Source of the DNA: Syncephalis plumigaleata | Lineage: Eukaryota > Zoopagomycota > Zoopagomycetes > Zoopagales > Piptocephalidaceae | Assembly: GCA_025201365.1 (NCBI GenBank) | Contig: JAIXMF010000237.1 | Span: 1 to 21,544, forward strand | Reading direction: 5' to 3' | Length of the DNA stretch: 21,544 bases | Shown here: positions 1 to 8,852 of the stretch, one piece after another | How positions within the stretch are numbered: position 1 is the stretch's first letter | How the letters are laid out: each line of letters opens with the position of its first letter | Notes under the pieces: generated by a model | Databases searched by the model: none | Seen by the model: only the letters and a program-made list of their open reading frames with translations | What the model was told of the DNA's origin: nothing | Program-made: the position numbers and the translations under genes

Positions 1-1121
1 GAGCTTCATGTGCTTTACTATTGCAATCAATGGTAGTCATCCCACCAAGTGTGTTTTCTTTCAGGCTGATCGTCATTGTTAGGCCATCGAATACCCATGA
101 TTGACAATAATACAAGAGCGCATACGAAATGAGGGCATTCAGTATAACCTCTTCAGAATTAAAGGGGGTTTTGGTAGTTGAATCTAATATAATCCAAATT
201 ATTAATGGTATCAAATTTGAAAATAGACCTATTAATGAGAAATATGTAAGCTAGCATGGTGTGTTAGACCTAATATTAAGTATGATGGTTTTACGTACCT
301 GTGTAAATTTGGAAAAGCCTTCTGGGTGGCGCTTTAGTCTATAAGCGTTAATGCCGAACCATATGGCTACGCAAGCAGGCCACAGTTAATACCATGCATG
401 CTTGCTATAATTCTGTACTTACCAAATCCACCAAATAAGATGACACCCGCTGTAGGTATTACTATTAGGCTAATATGGACATCAATAGCAAGAATTCCAA
501 TAGATACAACGTTACTGGATCTATAAACCACAAGAAGTACAAGTCTATATATGTTTCCTGCAACATCAGTCATTATCAGTGTACGAAGAAGTATTATGGA
601 TTTCCTCGAGAATAGATTTCTACCAATGGACGACCTATGAACATGTCAATTGTCAGTGATGCTAATAATCAAATGATAGATTACACACCAATGCCATATA
701 ATCATATCGAATGGAAGCTTGCCTAGGAAACTGTATGCGTACGATGTCCTGTTCATTATAATGGGATCGGTCGAGTAGGCAAAGTATACCAATAATGCTG
801 ACAGTCATGTTAGTAATAGTAAGGTAAATAGGCAACGACTTACTTATGCAATAGGCACAGGTTACAACGAATGATGCTGACAGCAGGTTAAAGCTGAACT
901 TCCTCATCACAATTAACGCAATAGTACGTGCCGATGTGTACAATAATGCCACCAGTATCTGTACTCGCATCATTAGCATTTGTTTACAAATCATTATCGA
1001 TACATACCAATGCAAATAGGGTCCATTTATAGGCCAATCGTTCAGTAGAAAAAAAGAAGTAATTAAATGGATTGGGATCTACGGATAATGATCAGTCAAT
1101 ATACAACTACTATTCATAATA
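1..1121. repeat. Left arm of large inverted repeat
   Basis: The reverse complement of this segment matches 3146-4269. Position p pairs with 4267-p over most of the arm. By eye I found no substitutions. The only differences are three missing bases on this side, all in homopolymers: GGGG to GGG near 152, and GG to G plus TTTTT to TTTT near 50-56. The arm starts at the window edge, so it may extend further. It carries exons 3-8 of the receptor-like gene with their introns. Confidence 0.95.
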
Positions 1122-1710
1122 CTTACCGTGTGTTGCAGTGTACTCATATGCTTTATATTGGCCAACGATCATAAAATCCTTAAATGATACCAAAGTGGAT
1201 TTAGTTTCAATGATCTTCAATGGTGTGGATAATAAATATCTATGAAATGAGTTATCCAAAAAGTACGCGAAATAATCATCATTCCAAAGTGAGAATAGAG
1301 TCAAAGGCTTCGTCATTATAATGAGTTTAATCTGTGCCATAGCATCTGGATGCCATTATCGGATCCATTCATTCATGCTATCGATTATCTAGTATTCGTC
1401 AGTAGACGCGGTTTACCAAGTGATGCTTACTCACATGCTCTACACAATGAGTGTGGTCATAAAAAATGCTGTCGAATACGGCGAAATCGAGGTGTTTCCC
1501 CGCCACCTTAACAAGTTCCTGTATATCTGGATCGGAAGTGTTTGCCGGTGGAAGTTTGCAATGCTCGTCCATAGTCATGTCAACGCCTAATACCATGCCT
1601 TGATGGTTATAACGCTGCTCAGGGCGGAATACAAAATCGTTAGCCTCGTATGTTACGCTGCTATTATCCCTTCCGGTAAGCACGAATTTTGCTTCGATAG
1701 TCGTGCATTG

Positions 1711-1748
1711 CTCTAGTAATAGTAGTAGTAGCAGTAGTAGTAGTAGTG
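1711..1748 (-). repeat. Trinucleotide microsatellite coding for poly-Leu
   Basis: An AGT/AGC repeat on the plus strand reads as CTA/CTG codons on the minus strand. It encodes the run of about 11 leucines in the hydrophobic core of the left copy's signal peptide. The right copy has a shorter, more mixed leucine stretch at this place. Confidence 0.85.
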
Positions 1749-1782
1749 AAAATGAAGTAATGGAGTATGCTGGCGAGGACAT

Positions 1783-2502
1783 ATTGGTAATGTAACAAAA
1801 CGGAATAGAATAGTAGATCTCTGGCAAACTGAGTGGCATAAACACCTGCTATGCTTCTATGAAACGCGTTCACGTGGTCGTCCATTTAAACTGGTTTTAT
1901 TAGTCGAATTACATGACTACTTGTAGTAACCTAATAAATTCATTACCTATTTCGTAATTGCTTACTTATCGATGAATGCGCCATGTCAATCCAACTCGAA
2001 CGGATGACCTTGTCAAGTGATATTATCATGCTTGTACCAAAGCAATCATACTTATTTGTTACAGTAGCTGAATTCTAAGCACAATCGCATTTTACCTGTC
2101 ATCTATGCACGTATCCCTTAGTGAGGGTCTACTACCGCCACAATGTTACACTGCATGCCTCCCTAATGAACAACAAACGCGTTATAATCGATGCTTCTCT
2201 TATTTATCAAACAACTACATGTAATGAATACAGTTGACAAATTCAACTAGACATCAATAGATAGATAGATGTTATCGTGCCGTGCCTATGATGTAGACAT
2301 CCTCATATACTCACGTATGATTCAGTTTAATGCGTCATAAGAAGATGAATGGAAATGCAATTGGGATTTAATGGCCTGCATGGCCTGAATGGAAAACCTG
2401 TTATCAATGAACAAATATTGCAACAAACACTGTGGTATATATTTCCATGATCGTATGCCGTCGAATGGAACAGCAACTCATTCTATTTCGTTTAATTTCA
2501 AC
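1783..2502. promoter_or_regulatory. Divergent intergenic region between the two receptor-like genes
   Basis: About 720 bp separate the two inferred start codons, so any promoters here are shared or back to back. The 30 or so bases before each ATG look alike between the copies (both contain TTCTATT followed by CGTTT), so the duplication included the immediate upstream sequence. A short GATA repeat lies at 2256-2270. Open frames extend upstream of both chosen starts (to 1845 and 2389), but the signal peptides begin at 1782 and 2503. No convincing TATA box or operator was identified. Confidence 0.55.
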
Positions 2503-4289
2503 ATGCTATTTCCAAGATATCAACTTTTACTTTCCCTATTACTTCTGTTATCGCAGCAATGGATGGTTGCCAATGCAAAGCTAACTATCATTAGCAACAA
2601 TGGTACTAAAATAGCATACGAATTAAAAGACCTTCCATTTCGTCCGGAGCAGCCTTATAGTTATAATGGCATAATATTAGATAATCTTCTTTCGACACAA
2701 TACGATTGCACTTTTCCTTCAGTTAATGCCTCTGACCCGGATTTGCAAAGAGTAGCCAAGATAGCATCGGAATATCCCGATTTTGCATTATTTGCTAGCA
2801 TTGGTTTTGTCGAAGAGTGCAATGTGGACCAGGTAAGTTAATGTCATCTCAATTTCTTATACTGACCAATTATAGGCTACCAAGGCAATAAGCAACTGGA
2901 TTCAACAATGGCATGCGTTTGGACTGCCTCAAATTAAACTAATTGTGCAATATTCCGCAGGAGATATTCATAATACGAATACACTCGGAAGTTATGTTAG
3001 ATTTCCGGTCAATAGCCCTTTTATACGATATGTGCCATCAACTCCTATCAAGGTGGCCGGGACCCAGGAATATTTGCCAATAATGAATTATTCAATAAAT
3101 ATAGGCGAATATGTTATATACAACTACACTGCAACCCACGGTAATTATTATGAATAGTAGTTGTATATTGACTGATCATTATCCGTAGATCCCAATCCAT
3201 TTAATTACTTCTTTTTTTCTACTGAACGATTGGCCTATAAATGGACCCTATTTGCATTGGTATGTATCGATAATGATTTGTAAACAAATGCTAATGATGC
3301 GAGTACAGATACTGGTGGCATTATTGTACACATCGGCACGTACTATTGCGTTAATTGTGATGAGGAAGTTCAGCTTTAACCTGCTGTCAGCATCATTCGT
3401 TGTAACCTGTGCCTATTGCATAAGTAAGTCGTTGCCTATTTACCTTACTATTACTAACATGACTGTCAGCATTATTGGTATACTTTGCCTACTCGACCGA
3501 TCCCATTATAATGAACAGGACATCGTACGCATACAGTTTCCTAGGCAAGCTTCCATTCGATATGATTATATGGCATTGGTGTGTAATCTATCATTTGATT
3601 ATTAGCATCACTGACAATTGACATGTTCATAGGTCGTCCATTGGTAGAAATCTATTCTCGAGGAAATCCATAATACTTCTTCGTACACTGATAATGACTG
3701 ATGTTGCAGGAAACATATATAGACTTGTACTTCTTGTGGTTTATAGATCCAGTAACGTTGTATCTATTGGAATTCTTGCTATTGATGTCCATATTAGCCT
3801 AATAGTAATACCTACAGCGGGTGTCATCTTATTTGGTGGATTTGGTAAGTACAGAATTATAGCAAGCATGCATGGTATTAACTGTGGCCTGCTTGCGTAG
3901 CCATATGGTTCGGCATTAACGCTTATAGACTAAAGCGCCACCCAGAAGGCTTTTCCAAATTTACACAGGTACGTAAAACCATCATACTTAATATTAGGTC
4001 TAACACACCATGCTAGCTTACATATTTCTCATTAATAGGTCTATTTTCAAATTTGATACCATTAATAATTTGGATTATATTAGATTCAACTACCAAAACC
4101 CCCTTTAATTCTGAAGAGGTTATACTGAATGCCCCTCATTTCGTATGCGCTCTTGTATTATTGTCAATCATGGGTATTCGATGGCCTAACAATGACGATC
4201 AGCCTGAAAGAAAAACACCACTTGGTGGGATGACTACCATTGATTGCAATAGTAAAGCACATGAAGCTCCCATGTACAGCAAACAATAG
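2503..4289 (+). CDS. Receptor-like membrane protein: signal peptide, ectodomain, about 7 membrane segments (intact copy)
   Basis: Eight inferred exons: 2503-2832, 2876-3140, 3189-3259, 3309-3423, 3470-3578, 3633-3844, 3901-3972 and 4039-4289, giving 474 residues. Introns are 43-66 nt; intron 4 (3424-3469) has a perfect TACTAAC branch site. The start at 2503 puts the signal peptide (LLLSLLLLL core, ending near ANA) first; an in-frame ATG also lies at 2389. The ectodomain (about residues 24-198) has FRPEQ, ASDPD, two cysteines shared with the left copy and several N-x-S/T sequons. The middle (FALFASIGF, a cysteine, then ATKAISNW) is weakly reminiscent of protease-associated domains, which I cannot confirm. 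After it come roughly seven hydrophobic segments and a polar tail ending at TAG 4289. The exon 7 donor is the weakest call: the strong GTACGT at 3969 breaks the frame, so GTAAAA at 3973 is used. Receptor function is inferred from architecture only; no family is recognised. Confidence 0.7.
2833..2875 (+). other. Intron 1 of the right receptor-like gene
   Basis: This 43 nt intron has donor GTAAGT, branch-like ACTGAC and acceptor TATAG. It sits in phase 0 between the signal/ectodomain exons. The left copy has a 46 nt intron at the same codon boundary (1389-1434) with donor GTGAGT, branch TACTGAC and acceptor CTAG. The shared position confirms that the two genes are paralogues and that the splice calls are right. 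Confidence 0.85.
3141..3188 (+). other. Intron 2 at the ectodomain/membrane-module junction
   Basis: This 48 nt intron has an atypical donor, GTAATT, where the left copy has GTAAGT (1121-1126). The acceptor is CCGTAG. If retained, translation ends at an in-frame TAG six codons on, giving an ectodomain without membrane segments. Splicing joins the ectodomain to exon 3 through a split Asp codon. Confidence 0.75.
3146..4269. repeat. Right arm of large inverted repeat
   Basis: Inverted match to 1-1121. The match begins at the sixth base of intron 2 (3141-3188) of the right gene. Just inside that point the copies differ in the splice donor (GTAATT here, GTAAGT in the left copy) and rapidly lose similarity. 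It carries the membrane-spanning exons, and introns are as conserved as exons. Confidence 0.95.
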
Positions 4290-4726
4290 CGAGCACTACA
4301 GTACACAGCATTGATAGCTATTAGTTAACGTCAAGGCTGCTTGCCATTAATGCTTCTAAATCATTTCTACAAATGATATACTCCTGCTTCTCGATCTTAA
4401 ATAAATCAAGATGGATATTGCTCACCAGTTATGCTTACCTTTATCACCTGCCTGTTCATTACATCTACGGCTTATGCAATACCTTTAGTGAATGTCTGTT
4501 ACGGCGCATAGTATTGGCATTGCGTTACAGATATATCTGCCTATCGATAGGTAAATGCTGTGATCATTTTTTCCCTACTATAACGTCTACTATCTACTCA
4601 TCTGATTCATACTTGTATGCCAAACACTGTAACTATAACTAGATAAGCTGGCAATCATCCTAGCTATTATTTGCCACTACATCAGTTCGATTGTATTTTC
4701 TATAATGCCCATTATCATTGCTAGTT
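4290..4726. other. Spacer downstream of the receptor-like gene, no supported gene
   Basis: This holds the presumed 3' UTR of the receptor-like gene, with AATAAA at 4400-4405, 111 bases after the stop. An open frame at 4373-4642 encodes 89 residues but shows no recognisable domain, has biased hydrophobic/tyrosine content typical of AT-rich spacer, and is not repeated in the left arm. I do not call it a gene. Confidence 0.5.
4400..4405 (+). terminator. Possible polyadenylation signal for the right receptor-like gene
   Basis: This is a canonical AATAAA 111 bases past the TAG at 4289, at a usual distance for a short fungal 3' UTR. A single hexamer in AT-rich DNA is weak evidence. Confidence 0.4.
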
Positions 4727-4916
4727 TCATTTCGTATCTAATAGCTTGAGCATATCTTCGAGACAAGCAAGCTTTTCCCGTGGTTTTCCTATTAGTTCCC
4801 CTTGAGTCACCTCATGACTATCTAATAGACGCCAGTCGTCAAATGTGAGATAGCGAATGTTTCTGGATTGGAGTAGTTCTGGTAGATCTGACGGTATTCC
4901 AGTTGCTTGATCCAAT
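4727..4916 (-). pseudogene. ARH1: Stranded terminal exon of mitochondrial NADPH-adrenodoxin/ferredoxin reductase
   Basis: The minus-strand reading ends at TGA 4727-4729 and encodes about 62 residues. They include FDDWRLLDSHE, then GELIGKPREKL and EDMLKLL. This order matches the extreme C-terminus of adrenodoxin reductases (FDXR in animals, Arh1 in yeast), where a W..LD..E motif, GKPREK and a final EML.LL stretch close the protein. That enzyme is an FAD flavoprotein of the mitochondrial matrix that passes electrons from NADPH to ferredoxin. A plausible acceptor (ACATTAG at 4917-4923) precedes the exon. Upstream on this strand there is only about 300 bp before the oppositely oriented glycosidase gene, and neither the FAD- nor the NADP-binding parts are seen. 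I infer a gene fragment left by rearrangement; a misassembly is the main alternative. Confidence 0.65.
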
Positions 4917-5225
4917 CTAATGTACCCACCATTAATCACGTACTTAAGATGCAATTACACGTAGCAATACTGTTTATATCTCAATCGTTTCCCTCAATAT
5001 AGAATAAAACATTATGAAAAGGAACATGTAGTAATATTGAATAATTATCATATCGTATGCACTTATGCCATATCAACGGCAATGGCCATTATACTTGACA
5101 TGCATGCAAGAAGTAGCATATGCATTGGTAGTACAATGGATGGCCTTCCCACGTCAACCAGCATCTCTTTCATTGTACTCTCGCATGGTCATGGCAATTC
5201 ATGTGCACGACCCTACGCGCAACAA

Positions 5226-8200
5226 ATGGAAAGGCCTTTGTCTTTCCTTCTTTCTCTTTCGATTACTATTACTATTACTATCATAATTATTACTATTTTA
5301 TTATTACTCGCACTAGCATTGTTATCGTTGTTACAGCCTCCTATCTATTTCAGTGTCATGTACGTATTATTTCATGATAAAAGTTTTCCAGGATACGTGT
5401 CGCCAATCGATGCAAGCGATATAGTTAAAGACGCTCATGGCGTTGCTGTCACTGCCACTACATTATCGGAGCAATTGAACGGTTTACCTGGTGGACAGGC
5501 ACACACGTTGATATCACTACACGGTGCTTATTTCCCCTGTAGAGCATGGCCGGCAATATATCAATTCCTACAAGGAGGCGGCAACCTTATCGTGGCAGGT
5601 GGCCCTGCCTTCTCGCGTCCCGTTCATTGGAAGGCCGCAAACGGTGGTAGCTGGGAAGCAGAACCGGAAACCTGGATCTATTGTCGTCAATTACGCTTAG
5701 GTCCATTCGTACCCATTGATCTAGCCAGTGTTTGTTACGAGGAGCATGTGGAGCATAGTAATAGCGGCACTGCTACAACTACCGCTTCCAGCATTGAATA
5801 CGCTCTAATGCCGACTAGACGAGCACATTTCCTATTGCCTGCACTTAGATCGATGATAGGCAAGGATAAATTACTAGTTGATCCTACCATGGACACCTTT
5901 TGGGCATCCACTCCTCAATTATCCGAGACCAATAGTTATCCGGGCGAGGAGGGAAGTACAGGTGCACTGGATACAATGCTACTTCCACTGGCTACCGTGC
6001 ATCCCGTCTGGAGTAGGCAACGAGTGTCGGGACAACAACTGGCCACGCCATTACTTATTCTAGACCAGTTGAATGGCAGTTTCCGCGGTGGTCGATGGCT
6101 CATCATACCGTGGTCGAGACGAACATTGAATGCACAGGCGTATTACCGCTACGTACAACTGATCGGTGCGTGCTATCCACTAGTGGCTGCTGGTAGTAAA
6201 ACGCTGGATATTCAACCGACACTCAGCTGTTATCGTATGAATGAACGACCAACCATTCAGATTGAATGGCAAAGACCGCGCAACAAGTATTCCAATCCAA
6301 TACTGGAGTCAGGCGAGAAGTGGTGTATACGCTTGACGGTCAAGGCACCTGGTAAGCAATTCAAAGAGATATTCGACTTGTCCATTCCAATGAACGATCA
6401 GGAATCCGATTGCTACGAATATCCGTTGCCATTTGCCGCGGAGATCCAGGGCATGTACACACTGGTGGCTATTTATTCAACAAACACGCTACCCGACAAG
6501 AAGCTGTATCAAACCGATGGATTTATCACATGGAATGATGATGTCGCTCGATTGTGCGATCGATTACGACCTGGTCGTAATTTGTTCTTCAAAAGCCAGC
6601 AGGATAATCCGTGCAAGGAACAGGCATGGTTCATGTTCGGCACGACCTATATGGATTCTCGTGTACAACGCCACTATTTGCACAAGCCAAATCCACTTCG
6701 TTGGAGTTGCGATCTGCAAAACATGAAGGCGTGCGGTGTAAACACCATTCGAACGGGATTATGGTGTGGTTGGCGTGATTGGTACAGTAATCGTAGTAGT
6801 CGCAGCAACCATAGTAACAGTTGTAATGATGATAACAATGCTAACGATGATGAAATGGATATATCGCCACCTAAAGAATTAATGCGAGCATTAGACGCGT
6901 TTATTATGGTGATATGTCGACATAAACTACAGGTGATCTTTAATATCTACGCGTTTACACCAACGCCCACCGGTAAGCATCCGTATCTGGATCCAGATAG
7001 CGTTGAACAGCAGGAGAGGTTTATCACATTCCTCGCTCGTACCTACGCGGCATTCTCTTGCGTACACTGGGATCTCATCAATGAGCCTAGTTTCGGTGGG
7101 CCTAATCAACTATGGAGTGGCCGCGCTCGACCTAACGGCGACATTTACGAGAGGGAAGCATTCGGCGAATGGATGCAGCAGCAGTATACGACGCTCGATC
7201 GTGTTCGTACACGCTGGCAACTACTATATCCCGAACCTGTTTCATGGCAGCAAATACCATTACCCGTGGATGCCGATTACAATGATCAACCGGGTAATAC
7301 GGCATTCCGTCGTATGTTGCGTGCCGGCGATTTTACACGAGCATCGCAGCATTGGTTCCGTCGATGGGCGTCTAGAATGGCCAACACCATACGCGACACC
7401 GGCTGCAAGGGAATGGTGACGGTGGGGCAGGATGAAGGAGCGCTAAGACCGTTGCCGTTGTATCATGCGCCTGCTATCGATTTCACTGCAACTCATCCGT
7501 GGTGGAACAACAACGACATACTATGGGATTATCTAACGGCTAAAACGTTGAATAAACCGGCGATTGCCGAGGAGGTGGGTGTAATGCTGGCACGCGATCT
7601 ATACGGCAGATCATTTCGTAGTGAGTTGAACAATGCCGCATTGCTCAAGCGTAAGCTATACCTGTCATTATGCTTGGGCGGGATGATTCAATGGTTGTGG
7701 TATACGAATGCCTACATGACAAGCGATAACGAGTGTCAAATTGGTATGATACGCGCGGATGGTAGTCAGAAACCGGAACTATTGATTTATTTGAAGTTTA
7801 GCGATCTCATCGAACGAATACAACATCGATGGCTCGACAATAGTGTGGAGTTGTCACAGCATGCTACTCGACAGAATGGCATGGCAAATGATTCTACTCC
7901 ACCATCACCAGTATCAATAGAACAGGATTGTCTTGATGGTCATTGCAATGCTACTACTACTACTACTACTACTGCCAGCACCGTATGGCTTGTCGTATTG
8001 GATCATCAATGTTTTGCGCATCCTGATCTCACGATGAAAGCAACTAAAATGGCCGTACGCGTACTTAGTAGTCGATTCAGTATTCTACCGCAACTAGTCA
8101 CGGAGGAGACAATAGGACAACTAGCATCATACGCCAATCAATCTAGCGTGAATGCGTTACCGACATCGCTACAACCATTACCGCAACTTGTTATTGTGCC

Positions 8201-8852
8201 AGGCGCACAACTCATCAGTGATGCCGCATTCACCGGTCTATGTTGGTTGGCGGGTCAACAGGTACACGTACACATAAGCGGCATAGTGGAACAGAATGAA
8301 GATGCAATTCCCGCTTTATTACGTTTGAATCAAATGGGTATCTCGTCGAATAAGCTAGCATCATTGTCAGCGTCAATACAACCGATCTCCCGTTATGAAA
8401 TGGTTATGCCATCCTGTGCATCGGCTCAGTTCTCCGGCGACACCATTGAATACGTTAAAAAGTCCACTATACCACCGGTTGATCGACTTTTACGTAAAGG
8501 TAATTTCAGTTGGACGGGTATACCAGTGGAATTGAACGATCAACCAGATATTGTGACTGCACTTTATTCGCAACTATTACGTAAAACACCAAGAAAGGAT
8601 TGTGGTCTACTTGTACTTAAACGACCATTACGACATGGATATCTAGTGGTACTCATTAATGAATCATCTCATCCTATTAGTTATACGCTCAATTTGAATA
8701 TGGAGAATGACAAATCGCAACAATTACTATTTCCATTAGTGGTGAAAGGCGAGGATTCCGGTGCCATTGTCGTGATACACGAACCTAATAATACATCTAA
8801 CGAGAATGGAGCCTTTCTATTTGGCGGTGTTAATCACCGTAAAACCAAGTAA
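5226..8852 (+). CDS. Membrane-anchored clan GH-A glycoside hydrolase, beta-galactosidase-like
   Basis: Single uninterrupted frame of 1208 residues from ATG 5226, chosen because a hydrophobic signal-anchor (about residues 5-45, Ile/Leu/Thr-rich) follows at once. In-frame ATGs at 5082, 5100 and 5136 are alternatives, and the frame is open from 5037. Layout: anchor; a Rossmann-like stretch (GGGNLIVAGG, about residue 120); a beta-rich middle; then a TIM-barrel from about residue 485, opening with GTTYMDSR and a D..NMK.CGVNTIR segment as in GH42/GH5-type enzymes. Probable acid/base Glu620 lies in NEP (codon 7083-7085); probable nucleophile is Glu783 in EEVG (codon 7572-7574). C-terminal of the barrel, a second Rossmann-like segment around VIVPGAQLISDAAF resembles the GH42 trimerisation domain. 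Asn/Ser-rich and poly-Thr insertions (near 6790-6860 and 7945-7975) look like local expansions. It would act on glycans outside the cell or in the secretory lumen. Substrate and exact GH family are not determined. Confidence 0.8.
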   Translation: MERPLSFLLSLSITITITIIIITILLLLALALLSLLQPPIYFSVMYVLFHDKSFPGYVSPIDASDIVKDAHGVAVTATTLSEQLNGLPGGQAHTLISLHGAYFPCRAWPAIYQFLQGGGNLIVAGGPAFSRPVHWKAANGGSWEAEPETWIYCRQLRLGPFVPIDLASVCYEEHVEHSNSGTATTTASSIEYALMPTRRAHFLLPALRSMIGKDKLLVDPTMDTFWASTPQLSETNSYPGEEGSTGALDTMLLPLATVHPVWSRQRVSGQQLATPLLILDQLNGSFRGGRWLIIPWSRRTLNAQAYYRYVQLIGACYPLVAAGSKTLDIQPTLSCYRMNERPTIQIEWQRPRNKYSNPILESGEKWCIRLTVKAPGKQFKEIFDLSIPMNDQESDCYEYPLPFAAEIQGMYTLVAIYSTNTLPDKKLYQTDGFITWNDDVARLCDRLRPGRNLFFKSQQDNPCKEQAWFMFGTTYMDSRVQRHYLHKPNPLRWSCDLQNMKACGVNTIRTGLWCGWRDWYSNRSSRSNHSNSCNDDNNANDDEMDISPPKELMRALDAFIMVICRHKLQVIFNIYAFTPTPTGKHPYLDPDSVEQQERFITFLARTYAAFSCVHWDLINEPSFGGPNQLWSGRARPNGDIYEREAFGEWMQQQYTTLDRVRTRWQLLYPEPVSWQQIPLPVDADYNDQPGNTAFRRMLRAGDFTRASQHWFRRWASRMANTIRDTGCKGMVTVGQDEGALRPLPLYHAPAIDFTATHPWWNNNDILWDYLTAKTLNKPAIAEEVGVMLARDLYGRSFRSELNNAALLKRKLYLSLCLGGMIQWLWYTNAYMTSDNECQIGMIRADGSQKPELLIYLKFSDLIERIQHRWLDNSVELSQHATRQNGMANDSTPPSPVSIEQDCLDGHCNATTTTTTTASTVWLVVLDHQCFAHPDLTMKATKMAVRVLSSRFSILPQLVTEETIGQLASYANQSSVNALPTSLQPLPQLVIVPGAQLISDAAFTGLCWLAGQQVHVHISGIVEQNEDAIPALLRLNQMGISSNKLASLSASIQPISRYEMVMPSCASAQFSGDTIEYVKKSTIPPVDRLLRKGNFSWTGIPVELNDQPDIVTALYSQLLRKTPRKDCGLLVLKRPLRHGYLVVLINESSHPISYTLNLNMENDKSQQLLFPLVVKGEDSGAIVVIHEPNNTSNENGAFLFGGVNHRKTK
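7948..7975 (+). repeat. ACT trinucleotide repeat coding for poly-Thr
   Basis: Consecutive ACT codons encode about seven threonines in the linker after the glycosidase barrel. It keeps the frame, and its length is likely to vary between strains. Confidence 0.8.

Larger units (their letters stand above)
1..1782 (-). pseudogene. Left copy of ectodomain + multi-pass membrane receptor-like gene; premature stop; 3' end off the window
   Basis: Paralogue of the gene at 2503-4289, read on the minus strand. Inferred exons: 1435-1782, 1127-1388, 1008-1078, 844-958, 689-797, 423-634, 295-366 and 228 to the window edge. The start at 1782 is chosen because a poly-Leu signal peptide follows and it aligns with the right copy. 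The ectodomain keeps the FRPEQ motif, a TSDPD motif (right copy ASDPD), two cysteine positions and N-glycosylation sequons. Exon 2 has an in-frame TAA at 1356-1358 where the right copy has CAA (Gln). Exons 3-7 equal the right copy; exon 8 lacks one base near 152 and two near 50, shifting the frame over a short stretch without creating a stop. The final seven or so codons lie outside the window. A cryptic acceptor at 1332-1333 would skip the stop in frame at a cost of 21 codons, so a working but altered product is possible. Function is not recognised. Confidence 0.6.

Noticed and set aside
367-1015. Stand-alone minus-strand frames at 367-573 and 662-1015, and their plus-strand twins at 3252-3605 and 3694-3900
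   Set aside because: They are read-through stretches of exons 4-6 plus introns of the receptor-like genes, not separate small proteins.
1664-1885. Minus-strand frame with poly-Thr
   Set aside because: It is the shifted reading of the poly-Leu microsatellite in exon 1 of the left receptor-like gene.
1-4269. Transposable element with terminal inverted repeats
   Set aside because: The arms are coding and intron sequence of a membrane protein, the spacer holds the diverged paralogue ends, and no transposase or target duplication is visible.
4373-4642. 89-residue plus-strand frame
   Set aside because: No domain, no splice or duplication support, and composition as expected from AT-rich spacer.
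5065-5286. 73-residue frame overlapping the glycosidase start
   Set aside because: Shadow in another frame of the region coding the hydrophobic anchor.
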